Below, one piece after another: positions 1-5,947 of a stretch of 10,369 nucleotides of DNA. The stretch comes from Rhodothermaceae bacterium (GTDB lineage: Bacteria; Bacteroidota; Rhodothermia; Rhodothermales; Rubricoccaceae), in NCBI GenBank assembly GCA_013003465.1, contig JABDIZ010000140.1, positions 1 through 10,369 of the forward strand. Direction: 5' to 3'. The notes under the pieces are model-generated. The model was not told the origin of the DNA. It worked only from the letters and a program-made list of their open reading frames with translations, and did not search any database. Within the stretch, counting starts at the first letter, position 1, and each line of letters starts with the position of its first letter. Made by a program: the position numbers and the translations under genes.

Positions 1-67
1 CCTGCACGCTTGTTTGCAGGAACTCAAGAAACTGATGTTGCTTCTGCGTAAGATGCCGACGACTCAT
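1..67 (-). CDS. lexA: LexA-like repressor, N-terminal fragment (gene continues beyond base 1)
   Basis: Only the first 22 codons are in the window, starting at an ATG whose complement is at 65-67. They read MSRRHLTQKQHQFLEFLQTS followed by VQ. This matches the opening of LexA N-terminal winged-helix domains, where a Leu-Thr-x-x-Gln segment leads into a first helix with an F-L-x-F/I-L pattern before the 'GYPPT' segment. LexA represses SOS DNA-damage genes and self-cleaves on RecA filaments; none of the cleavage or catalytic residues is inside the window. The gene lies downstream of recO and the YceI gene on the same strand, 141 bases after the YceI stop, and that gap holds a candidate promoter. 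A different winged-helix regulator with a similar first helix cannot be excluded from 22 residues. Confidence 0.55.
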   Translation of the reverse strand, partial: MSRRHLTQKQHQFLEFLQTSVQ

Positions 68-82
68 GCTCTCTCCCGCTGC

Positions 83-120
83 TTAAGCTTCAAAAAATTA
101 GGGCTGAACCGGCACGTCAA
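83..120 (-). promoter_or_regulatory. Candidate promoter of the lexA-like gene
   Basis: Read on the minus strand, TTGACG (120 to 115) is followed after 14 bases by TAATTTTTTG (100 to 91), an A/T-rich island in otherwise GC-rich DNA. This is loosely like the Bacteroidota pattern TTTG / TAnnTTTG but does not match it exactly. An 8-base perfect palindrome GCTTAAGC (81-88) overlaps AAGCTT (85-90) between this element and the ATG at 67, a position where an autoregulatory operator could sit. All of this is sequence resemblance only. Confidence 0.28.
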
Positions 121-208
121 GATAGAATCGGACCCGTTGATGGAGCAAGCTAGAGCAGTGTCTGTCGCGTCTCCATACAGCGGGACAGATGCCCGCGAGA
201 GCCAACGC

Positions 209-874
209 TCAGCTTTCCGGCGGTGCGGCGCTCGTCCGTGGTGCGACGATGTCGAAGCGAATCTGCACCTGATCGCGAATCAGGTCGTCCGGTGCCCCGG
301 GGTAGCTGAGGCCCCAGTTTTGCCGGTCGATAATAAACGCTGCCTGGGCCGACACCGTTTCCGGGCCGACCTCGACCTTCGCGGGGAACGTGATTGCGTT
401 GCTTTGTCCGCGCATCGTCAGCGTACCCGTAACGCGGTGCGTTGCCTCGGCCCACTCCGTGGTGTCGGCCGCGGTGAGCGCTTCGATGGTCATCGTGCGG
501 AAGGAGGCCTCGGGGTAGGCCTCGACCTCGAAGAAGTCTTCGCTCTTAAGGTGGCCTGTGAGCCGCTCCTCGTCGCTGAAAATGGAGGCGGCGGCGAGGG
601 TGATCTCGGCGCCGGTGACTGTATCGCCATCGAGGTAGAGCGCGCCGCTGAAGTCGCGGAAGCCGCCGTCGTGGGTGCGGGTCACCTTGGCGGCCTGCCA
701 AGCCACGGTGCTCGTGGTGGTGTCGAAGGGCACAGCGGTGCCCGTGAAGGCAGCGCCGGTGGCGTCGGTCGTTTCGTCGACGGCCGTGGTCTCGGCGATG
801 GGGGCGTCATCGACGTTGGCACAGGCGGCGAGGAAGAGCGTGGCCACTAGGGCCAGGGAGAACAGGCGAGTCAT
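209..874 (-). CDS. YceI-family lipoprotein
   Basis: This 221-residue protein begins with a lipoprotein signal peptide: a short basic start, a hydrophobic stretch and the lipobox LAAC with Cys18. It is probably anchored in an envelope membrane facing the periplasm or surface. A low-complexity Thr/Ala/Asp linker (about 20-48) precedes a YceI-like lipocalin-type barrel (about 50-212). Recognisable family segments are HLKSEDFFEVEAYPEASF (108-125), VTGTLTMRG (148-156) and IDRQNWGLSYPGAPD (182-196). YceI domains bind long isoprenoid or lipid-like ligands; the ligand here is unknown. The ATG start is fixed by the signal peptide. The gene is 69 bases downstream of recO on the same strand, and its leader carries a perfect 16-base tandem duplication ending right at the ATG. 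Confidence 0.9.
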   Translation of the reverse strand: MTRLFSLALVATLFLAACANVDDAPIAETTAVDETTDATGAAFTGTAVPFDTTTSTVAWQAAKVTRTHDGGFRDFSGALYLDGDTVTGAEITLAAASIFSDEERLTGHLKSEDFFEVEAYPEASFRTMTIEALTAADTTEWAEATHRVTGTLTMRGQSNAITFPAKVEVGPETVSAQAAFIIDRQNWGLSYPGAPDDLIRDQVQIRFDIVAPRTSAAPPES

Positions 875-906
875 GACGCGGGAGCGTAGAGACGCGGGAG
901 CGTAGA
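875..906 (-). repeat. Perfect 16-base tandem duplication in the YceI leader
   Basis: The plus-strand unit GACGCGGGAGCGTAGA occurs twice head to tail (875-890 and 891-906) with no mismatch. The first copy abuts the complement of the YceI start codon at 872-874, so the repeat forms the 32 bases immediately 5' of the start in the transcript. No Shine-Dalgarno sequence is present. It is probably a replication-slippage duplication; an effect on translation is possible but not shown. Confidence 0.85.
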
Positions 907-943
907 GGAAGGAGCGGCACCTACGCCAGCCTTCCCGCCATGT

Positions 944-1732
944 TCAAGAGGGTTCGGTGAAGGGCTCGGCCGAGGGAGGTGTCAGCCCCTCGGCCATTTG
1001 CCCGGCGACGCGACGGACGCGCTCCGGGTACGTCCCCTCCGTATGGACGCGGAGGTAGGCATCCGCGAGGCCCTCAACCTCCTGTCGTGTTGCCTCATCG
1101 AGTTGCAGGCGCCCGGCGGTGTCGAGATCGGTGCGGGTGAAGATGGCGAACGCGCGCAAGGCGGCGCGGGAGGCGCGCTGTCCGCCTCGCCCCGGCAGGG
1201 CACGCGTGGCGATGGTGCCGGAGTCGAGCAGGAGCAGGCCTCCTTCGTCCGTCAAGCCCTCCACGTCGTCGCGCTGGACATCCGGGTTGAAGCCGAGCAG
1301 CGCTGCCAGATGCAGTTGAAACCACGGCAGCACGTTGGCGGCGTGGGTCTTGGTGGCGTCGAGCCAGGTAAGGCTATGGACGAGCAGGTTGAAGGCGGGC
1401 GGATGGGGATCGTTCTCGTGCAGCAACGCACGGCTCAACTCGACGAGCCGCAGCCCCGTCGTGACGCGGTTGAGGTCCACGGGGAGCCGGGGGAAACGCG
1501 CGACGTGCGCGGTCTCCTTGAGCGTCTGGAGGCCTCGGCTCTCCTTGAAGTAGTACACGGCCTGCACATAGGCCATCGGCTGGAGGGTGGCGCCGAAGCG
1601 GCTCTTTGGGCGGCGGGCGCCCTTGGCCAGCACGCTGATCACGCCGTGCTGCCGGGTGAACAGCGTCACGATCTGACTGGTCTCGCCGTAGTCGAACGAG
1701 CGGAGAACGACGGCGTCGGTGCGGACAATCAT
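944..1732 (-). CDS. recO: DNA repair protein RecO
   Basis: RecO helps RecR (and RecF) load RecA onto SSB-coated single-stranded DNA in gap repair, and anneals complementary strands. I chose the ATG at 1732, giving 262 residues, because the product then opens with MIVRTDAVVLRSFDYGET, the standard start of the RecO N-terminal OB fold. An in-frame ATG at 1819 would add 29 residues with no family counterpart. The OB fold spans about 1-80, including VISVLAKGARRPKSRFG (31-47). The rest is the helical C-terminal domain, with LHLAALLGFNPD near 140-151. The cysteine cluster that forms a zinc site in many RecO proteins is absent, and the mature protein has no Cys at all. A run of seven C bases (minus strand) precedes the ATG, and there is no Shine-Dalgarno. 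recO is divergent from the ComEA-like gene and upstream of yceI and the lexA-like gene. Confidence 0.93.
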   Translation of the reverse strand: MIVRTDAVVLRSFDYGETSQIVTLFTRQHGVISVLAKGARRPKSRFGATLQPMAYVQAVYYFKESRGLQTLKETAHVARFPRLPVDLNRVTTGLRLVELSRALLHENDPHPPAFNLLVHSLTWLDATKTHAANVLPWFQLHLAALLGFNPDVQRDDVEGLTDEGGLLLLDSGTIATRALPGRGGQRASRAALRAFAIFTRTDLDTAGRLQLDEATRQEVEGLADAYLRVHTEGTYPERVRRVAGQMAEGLTPPSAEPFTEPS

Positions 1733-1819
1733 GGGGGGGCAGCAGCGTGCGAACGTCCTGAACGCGCCGGGGCGGGCGAGGTGCCCGGACGCATGCCGAG
1801 GAACAGGACGGAAAAGCAA

Positions 1820-1889
1820 AAACGAGCGGATAGGTTATGGTTTTCGATGAGGAGGTGTCTAACCCGGCGGTGTCGTCCCCCGCTCGTTT
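1820..1889. repeat. 10-base inverted repeat between recO and the ComEA-like gene
   Basis: AAACGAGCGG (1820-1829) and its exact complement CCGCTCGTTT (1880-1889) flank a 50-base spacer. A shorter pair, GGTTA (1833-1837) and TAACC (1860-1864), is nested inside. The element sits in the 173-base divergent gap between the recO start (1732) and the preferred ComEA-like start (1906), so an operator or structured leader is conceivable. It could also be chance in GC-rich DNA. Confidence 0.35.
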
Positions 1890-1905
1890 ACGACCCCCCG
1901 AATCC

Positions 1906-2424
1906 ATGCGTCGGCTCTACCGGCTTCAGCAGTGGCTCTCTATCACCGGCACCGAGGCGACCGCCGTCCTCCTCCTCGCTGGATCGCTTGCGGTGGGCCT
2001 GGGCGTGCGCCAGCTTCAAGGGCATCCCGTGCTGCCCGCCGCGGATCTCTTCGCCGAAGCCGATGCCCAGTGGGCCGCGCTCGATAGCCTCGCCGATCAG
2101 GCCTCCGGCGCGCTAGCGGAACGCCCTGGACTGGCCGCGGATGTGCTTCCGGCCGAGACCGTCACGATTCCGACCACTGGCTACGCGGATGCCCCGGCGC
2201 GCCCGCGCCGGTCCAGTGCCAACGATCCCGTCCGCATGAACCTCAACACGGCTGATGCGGCGCTGCTCCAGCGACTGCCGCGGATCGGCCCTGCATTGGC
2301 CGGGCGCATCCTTGCCTACCGGCAGAACGTAGGGCCCTTCCGCCGTGTCGAGGAGGTGGTGAACGTGCGCGGGATCGGGGAGAAGACGCTGGAGAAGATC
2401 GCCCCGTATCTGTACGTGGAGTGA
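1906..2424 (+). CDS. Membrane-anchored helix-hairpin-helix protein, ComEA-like
   Basis: With the ATG at 1906 the product has 172 residues. A basic N-terminus leads into one membrane segment (about 17-36, ATAVLLLAGSLAVGLGV). A variable Ala/Pro-rich linker (about 40-108) follows, then a tandem helix-hairpin-helix domain (111-172). The domain has the hallmark NLNTAD start, LPRIGPALAGRILAYR (first hairpin), GPFRRVEEV and VRGIGEKTLEKI (second hairpin). ComEA proteins bind double-stranded DNA non-specifically outside the cytoplasmic membrane and help pull it in during natural transformation. The topology fits that role, but many Bacteroidota carry such proteins without proven competence. An in-frame ATG at 1837 would add 23 residues; I prefer 1906 because it places basic residues right before the membrane segment. 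No other competence genes are in the window. Confidence 0.85.
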   Translation: MRRLYRLQQWLSITGTEATAVLLLAGSLAVGLGVRQLQGHPVLPAADLFAEADAQWAALDSLADQASGALAERPGLAADVLPAETVTIPTTGYADAPARPRRSSANDPVRMNLNTADAALLQRLPRIGPALAGRILAYRQNVGPFRRVEEVVNVRGIGEKTLEKIAPYLYVE

Positions 2425-2458
2425 CCTGAGGACGCGCTCAGAGGGTGTTGAGCTTTGG

Positions 2459-2499
2459 GGGCTGCAGGCGAGCGCGCCCTCAGCGGCCTCGCGCAGCCC
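2459..2499. terminator. GC-rich hairpin in the convergent gap
   Basis: GGGCTGC (2459-2465) pairs with GCAGCCC (2493-2499). After a two-base bulge, GCGAG (2468-2472) pairs with CTCGC (2488-2492), and a further GCC/GGC closes the loop. It lies between the stops of the ComEA-like gene (2424) and the small membrane-protein gene (2528, opposite strand), where a two-way terminator would be expected. Neither side has a run of T, so it is not a classic intrinsic terminator. A shorter stem, CTGAG (2426-2430) with CTCAG (2437-2441), lies just after the ComEA-like stop. Confidence 0.35.
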
Positions 2500-2527
2500 G
2501 GCATCCTGAATTGCAACATCCTCTCAG

Positions 2528-2842
2528 TCAGACGCGCAACTCCGGCGGCTCGCCGGGGGCGCCCGGGCCGGGCGGAGGCTCCGTCGCTACGCCGTCGCCC
2601 GTCGTGGGCGTGCGTTCCTTGCGTCGGATGGCCTGGCGCTGCCGCTCGGCCAACGCGGACTGCGTCCACTGCTCGCTCTGCTTCTCCTCCCGCTGCAAGA
2701 ACCGGTAGACCGGAAACAGGAGGATGAACGCGAGCGCGACGAAGCCGAAGAAGGCCAGCGCGATGGCGATGTAGTACGAGGACTCGGCCACGGCGGAGGA
2801 GGAGCGACGAGAAAAATGACTCCGGTAGAACCCGCCGCGCAT
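2528..2842 (-). CDS. Small single-pass membrane protein of unknown function
   Basis: I do not recognise the family. With the ATG at 2842 the product has 104 residues. A short Ser/Arg-rich N-terminus (1-20) is followed by one long hydrophobic segment (about 23-49) that ends in PVYRFLQREE. A strongly charged Glu/Gln/Arg helix (about 50-77), possibly a coiled coil, comes next, and then a Pro/Gly-rich tail (about 88-102). The charged stretch after the membrane helix suggests a cytoplasmic C-terminus. A longer in-frame reading upstream would run antisense through the Nudix gene and is rejected. The gene is convergent with the ComEA-like gene and divergent from the Nudix gene with only 51 bases between starts. 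Reality of the gene is supported by the sensible membrane segment and its fit into the gap between neighbours. Confidence 0.62.
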   Translation of the reverse strand: MRGGFYRSHFSRRSSSAVAESSYYIAIALAFFGFVALAFILLFPVYRFLQREEKQSEQWTQSALAERQRQAIRRKERTPTTGDGVATEPPPGPGAPGEPPELRV

Positions 2843-2846
2843 GGTT

Positions 2847-2883
2847 CCGTTCTCTGTCCCGTTCTCTGAGTCCCCGTTCCTCT
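2847..2883. repeat. Three imperfect CCGTTCTCTG copies in a divergent promoter gap
   Basis: CCGTTCTCTG occurs at 2847-2856 and 2859-2868, and a variant CCGTTCCTCT at 2874-2883. These copies fill most of the 51 bases between the small membrane-protein start (2842) and the Nudix start (2894). They could be binding sites for a regulator or slippage repeats. No clear promoter element is visible. Confidence 0.4.
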
Positions 2884-2893
2884 TCGCTGCTTC

Positions 2894-3421
2894 ATGCCTG
2901 ACGCCTCCGTCCGCGTCGTTGACGTGTATCCTTACCGCTTGCGCGCCGGGCATACGCCCGAGTTCCTGCTCGCCCGCCGTTCCGCCGACCAGGTCTATGC
3001 CGGACAATGGCGGATGATCGGCGGAAAGATCGACGACGGCGAAACGGCATGGAAGGCCGCGCTCCGGGAGCTGCGCGAGGAGACGGGTTGCACGCCGCGT
3101 CGCTTCTGGACAGTGCCCTCGGTCAACACCTTTTACGAGTGGCAGCGGGATACCGTCGCTCTCGTGCCTGCCTTCGCCGCAGAGCTGGGTGCGGATCCCG
3201 TGCTCGACGGAGAGCACGACGCATTTGCGTGGCTTCCCGCCGAGCAGGCGGCGGCGCGTTTGATGTGGCCGGAACAAGCGCGGCTCGTCCGCCTCGTCGC
3301 GGATTTGATCCGTACCGACGCCATTGCGCCCGAGTTGGAGATCCATACAAGGGGGGAGCGCGCAGGGAAAGCAGTGCAGGCATCGGACCGTGAACCCTCA
3401 ACCGTGAACCCTCAACCCTGA
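2894..3421 (+). CDS. Nudix hydrolase
   Basis: This 175-residue Nudix-fold protein presumably cleaves a nucleoside diphosphate linked to another moiety, using Mg2+ bound by the Nudix box. The box lies at 44-66: Gly44, five residues, Glu50, seven residues, then RELREETG. It fits GX5EX7REUXEEXGU, except that the last hydrophobic position is Cys66. QWRMIGGKI just before it and FYEWQRDTVALVPAF after it resemble dihydroneopterin-triphosphate and dATP pyrophosphohydrolase-like members, but the substrate cannot be read from the sequence. The last ten or so residues (REPSTVNPQP) are encoded by a 7-base repeat array and are unlikely to belong to the fold. The stop lies 8 bases before the ackA GTG, so co-transcription is likely. 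Confidence 0.88.
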   Translation: MPDASVRVVDVYPYRLRAGHTPEFLLARRSADQVYAGQWRMIGGKIDDGETAWKAALRELREETGCTPRRFWTVPSVNTFYEWQRDTVALVPAFAAELGADPVLDGEHDAFAWLPAEQAAARLMWPEQARLVRLVADLIRTDAIAPELEIHTRGERAGKAVQASDREPSTVNPQP

Positions 3422-3425
3422 ACGC
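3391..3425 (+). repeat. Five tandem 7-base repeats at the Nudix/ackA junction
   Basis: The units are TGAACCC, TCAACCG, TGAACCC, TCAACCC and TGAACGC, with consensus TSAACCC. They alternate, so the array also reads as two exact copies of the 14-base ACCGTGAACCCTCA (3387-3400 and 3401-3414). The Nudix frame reads through the array and stops at the TGA of the fifth unit (3419-3421). The ackA GTG start follows 4 bases after the array. Short tandem heptamers of this kind occur dispersed in some bacterial genomes and vary in copy number by slippage. Confidence 0.85.
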
Positions 3426-3429
3426 GCCC

Positions 3430-4644
3430 GTGAATATTCTCGTCATCAACTGCGGCTCGTCGTCGCTCAAGTTCGACCTCATCAACGCTGAGACGCGGGA
3501 GACGATAGCCGAGGGGCACGTCGAGCGCATCGGGGCCGTCTCGGCACTGGCCTCGTTTGGGGTCGACGAAGCGAAGCCGAAGCGCCACAGCCTCGACGCC
3601 TCCACCCACGGTGCAGCCCTCGATTTCCTGATTCAGCAGCTCCGCGACCATCCAGACATCGAAGGCGACGGCAACATCGAGGCGGTGGGCCATCGGGTGG
3701 TGCACGGCGGCGAGCGCTTCGCCGACTCGGTGCTCATCGACGAAGAGGTCAAGGACGCGATCCGCGACGCCTTCGACCTCGCGCCGCTCCACAACCCAGC
3801 CAACCTGCGCGGCATCGAGGCGGCGCAGCACGCCTTCCCCGATGTGCCGCACGTAGCGGTTTTCGATACGGCCTTCCACCAGACGATCCCGCGGCACGCC
3901 TACCTCTACGCGCTGCCGAATCGGCTTTACCGCCGTCACAAGATGCGCCGCTACGGCTTCCATGGGACGAGCCACTACTACGTCAGTCGCCGCCTCTATG
4001 AAGTGGCTGGGTTGGAGAAGACCAACAGCCGCGTGATCACGTGTCACCTCGGCAATGGCTGCTCGCTCGCCGCTATCCGCGACGGCCAGAGCATTGACAC
4101 CTCCATGGGGATGACGCCGCTGGCAGGCCTCGTGATGGGCACGCGCTCGGGTGACCTCGACCCTAGCCTCGTCTTCGACATCGTGGAGAAGGAGGAGATG
4201 ACCTTGGCCGAGGTGCATGCGCTGCTCAACCGCTATTCCGGGCTGCTCGGCCTCTCAGGCTACGCGGCCGATATGCGCGACCTCCTCGCCGAGGCCGCCG
4301 ACGGCGATGTCCGCTGCCAGCGCGCCATCGACGTGTTCTGCTACCGGGTCAAGCAATACCTCGGGATGTACATTGCGGCCCTTAACGGCTGCGATGCCAT
4401 CGCTTTCACCGCAGGCATCGGGACCTACGCCGCTCCCATCCGCGCGCAGATCTGCGCCGACCTCGAAGGCCTCGGCATCGTCCTCGACCCGGAACGGAAC
4501 GAGACCGGGAGCGGTCAGGAAGCACGGATCTCCTCCGATGAAAGCAAGGTGCCCGTCTGGGTCATCCCGACCAACGAGGAGTTGGTGATCGCGCTCGACG
4601 CGAGGAAGCTGGCGCAGACGGCCCAGCGAACCCCATACGTCTGA
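3430..4644 (+). CDS. ackA: Acetate kinase
   Basis: Acetate kinase interconverts acetate plus ATP with acetyl phosphate plus ADP in the cytoplasm, usually paired with phosphotransacetylase (not in this window). The product has 404 residues, the normal length. Family signatures are in order: NCGSSSLKF (7-15) with Asn7, GHRVVHGG (87-94) with the acetate-site Arg89, VFDTAFH (144-150) with catalytic Asp146, YGFHGTSH (175-182) with His178, HLGNG (206-210), MGTRSGDLDP (236-245) with Arg239, and NEELVIA (382-388) with Glu384. The GTG at 3430 is the start because it gives the standard MNILVINCGSSS opening. One oddity is that the usual FTxGIGEN segment reads FTAGIGTYAAPIR (326-338), so the Glu-Asn pair is replaced. 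Spacing suggests co-transcription with the Nudix gene. Confidence 0.96.
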   Translation: MNILVINCGSSSLKFDLINAETRETIAEGHVERIGAVSALASFGVDEAKPKRHSLDASTHGAALDFLIQQLRDHPDIEGDGNIEAVGHRVVHGGERFADSVLIDEEVKDAIRDAFDLAPLHNPANLRGIEAAQHAFPDVPHVAVFDTAFHQTIPRHAYLYALPNRLYRRHKMRRYGFHGTSHYYVSRRLYEVAGLEKTNSRVITCHLGNGCSLAAIRDGQSIDTSMGMTPLAGLVMGTRSGDLDPSLVFDIVEKEEMTLAEVHALLNRYSGLLGLSGYAADMRDLLAEAADGDVRCQRAIDVFCYRVKQYLGMYIAALNGCDAIAFTAGIGTYAAPIRAQICADLEGLGIVLDPERNETGSGQEARISSDESKVPVWVIPTNEELVIALDARKLAQTAQRTPYV

Positions 4645-4664
4645 GACGGAGCAGGATCGCCACG

Positions 4665-4953
4665 ATGCCGCCGTTGGCTCAGGTTGAGGCTGAAGGACCT
4701 CGCTTGGATCGGCCGTATCCCAATCCGTTTGCAGGGGCAACGACCACCGGGTACACGCTGCCGCGCGCAACGCACGTGCGCATGGCGGTCTATGATCGGC
4801 TTGGCCGTGAAGTGGGTACTTGTGGAGAACGAACAGCCCTCCGGGACGCACACCACACGGTTCGTCGCAACCGATCTTGACAATGGGATCTAGCTGGTCC
4901 GGCTCGATGCGGACGGGGGCTCCGTCACGCACCGCGTCTCGCTGATACGCTGA
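4665..4953 (+). pseudogene. Decayed T9SS C-terminal sorting domain remnant
   Basis: In one frame the DNA encodes LDRPYPNPFAGATTTGYTLP and then VRMAVYDRLGREVGT, the hallmark first half of type A T9SS sorting domains (PNPF, then V-Y-D-x-L-G-R-E-V). The second half is in the next frame: LVENEQPSGTHTTRFVATDL, DNGI, a TAG stop at 4891-4893, then LVRLDADGG and THRVSLIR, ending at TGA 4951-4953. A single lost base near 4820 would restore REVGTLVE. The TAG falls where the family has Tyr in its G-V-Y-L motif, so TAC or TAT changed to TAG. The domain normally directs a secreted protein to the cell surface, but here no passenger is attached, because ackA ends 20 bases upstream. It is the tail of a lost gene, left by a deletion or recombination. 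Confidence 0.82.
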
Positions 4954-4983
4954 TTAGCCTGGTCCAGTCGATCGGCGGCGCCT

Positions 4984-5011
4984 CGCCTCGCTCACGGAGG
5001 CGGCGGGCTTT
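4984..5011 (+). terminator. Weak stem-loop after ackA and the T9SS remnant
   Basis: CGCCTC (4984-4989) pairs perfectly with GAGGCG (4997-5002) around a 7-base loop, and GCGGGCTTT follows. The T run is only three bases, so this is a weak intrinsic terminator at best. Apart from this hairpin I see nothing in the stretch 4954-5089. Confidence 0.27.
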
Positions 5012-5089
5012 GCATGAGGCAGGCGCAAAGGATTCGTGATCCGTCCACGGCGTAGGTTGTCCGCGTTGCTCTTGCTGATCCATGCCCTC

Positions 5090-5902
5090 ATGCCTGTTCG
5101 CGTTGCCTCGTTCGTGCTCGTTGTATTGCTGCTCGCAGGTTGTGGCGGCGAATCCGAGTCCGAGAGGGTGCTGCCGGTGCCCCGAGCCGAAGTCGATCCT
5201 GCAGCCCTCGCATTGGTCGAGTCCGCCATGGACGCGCATGGGAGCGAGGTGCTCGATCAGGCCGAACTGACGTTCGCTTTCCGGGGAACGCCGTTCATGC
5301 TACGCCGCGAGGGCGGGCAGTTTCGCTACGCCCGCACGCTGACGGATTCGCTCGGGCGCACCATTGAGCAGGTGGTGGATAACGACGGCGTCCACTGGCA
5401 TATCGATGGGCATGAGGTGAGTCAGTTGTTTGAGACCGACCAACCGCTGCGCAGTGCGGAGACGGCGGTGAACTCGGTGGCCTATTTCGCGCTGTTGCCC
5501 TTGCCCCTCCGCGACCCGGCGGTGCAGCTGCGCAGCCTGGGTCCCGAGACGATCCGCGGCGAGCCCTATGAGCGCGTCGAGGTGACCTTCGCGCAAGAGG
5601 GCGGCGGGCGCGACTACACCGACCGCTACCTCTACTGGTTCCACGCCGACCGCCACACGATGGATTACCTCGCCTATACCTACGAACTCGGCGCCAACGA
5701 GACCGGCCCGAACGCCACCGGCTCGCGCTTTCGCGAAGTTCTTCGCGTGCAGGACGTGAATGGCGTGCGGATGCAGGACTACCGCAACCTCACCGCCGAC
5801 GTAGGCGAGGCCCTCGAACGTTACCCCACGCTCTACGCCGCCGATAGTCTCCGGGTCGTCTCCGAGGTTGTGCTGGACAGCGTCCGTGTGACGCCGCTGT
5901 AG
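5090..5902 (+). CDS. Lipoprotein, DUF6503-like
   Basis: I chose the ATG at 5090 (270 residues) because it gives a compact lipoprotein signal peptide: MPVRVASFVLVVLLLAGC, with the lipobox LAGC at Cys18, followed by acidic/Ser residues. A GTG at 5036 would add 18 residues including a second hydrophobic run. The body resembles Bacteroidota envelope proteins grouped as DUF6503, with an 'AxxAHG' start (here AMDAHGS), a beta-rich region with RREGGQFRY, a YFALLPLPLRDPAVQ segment, FAQEGGGRDYTDRYLYWF, and a RFREVLRVQDVNGVRMQDY segment. That name is given from memory of family patterns. LolA-like lipid-binding folds look similar, and the function is not known. The next gene starts close behind on the same strand, so they may be co-transcribed. 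Confidence 0.72.
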   Translation: MPVRVASFVLVVLLLAGCGGESESERVLPVPRAEVDPAALALVESAMDAHGSEVLDQAELTFAFRGTPFMLRREGGQFRYARTLTDSLGRTIEQVVDNDGVHWHIDGHEVSQLFETDQPLRSAETAVNSVAYFALLPLPLRDPAVQLRSLGPETIRGEPYERVEVTFAQEGGGRDYTDRYLYWFHADRHTMDYLAYTYELGANETGPNATGSRFREVLRVQDVNGVRMQDYRNLTADVGEALERYPTLYAADSLRVVSEVVLDSVRVTPL

Positions 5903-5947
5903 CGTGTGGGTACCTTGGGCGGCTTCGCATTCGCCAGCCGCATCTCC

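Noticed and set aside
1..208. Transposase or IS end at the left edge
   Set aside because: The minus-strand start reads like a LexA N-terminus, and no terminal inverted repeat or target duplication is visible.
14..850. Long plus-strand open frame opposite the YceI gene
   Set aside because: It is the antisense of a gene with a clear signal peptide and family motifs; its translation is Gly/Val/Arg-rich with no recognisable domain.
998..2116. 372-codon plus-strand frame opposite recO
   Set aside because: It is a GC-driven shadow of recO and runs into the ComEA-like gene; its composition is unlike a real protein.
2843..3346. Upstream extension of the small membrane protein to 272 residues
   Set aside because: The extra 168 residues are the antisense of the Nudix coding region; the membrane protein makes sense from the ATG at 2842.
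4954..5089. Small gene between the T9SS remnant and the lipoprotein
   Set aside because: No frame with a plausible start and composition; only a weak hairpin is visible.
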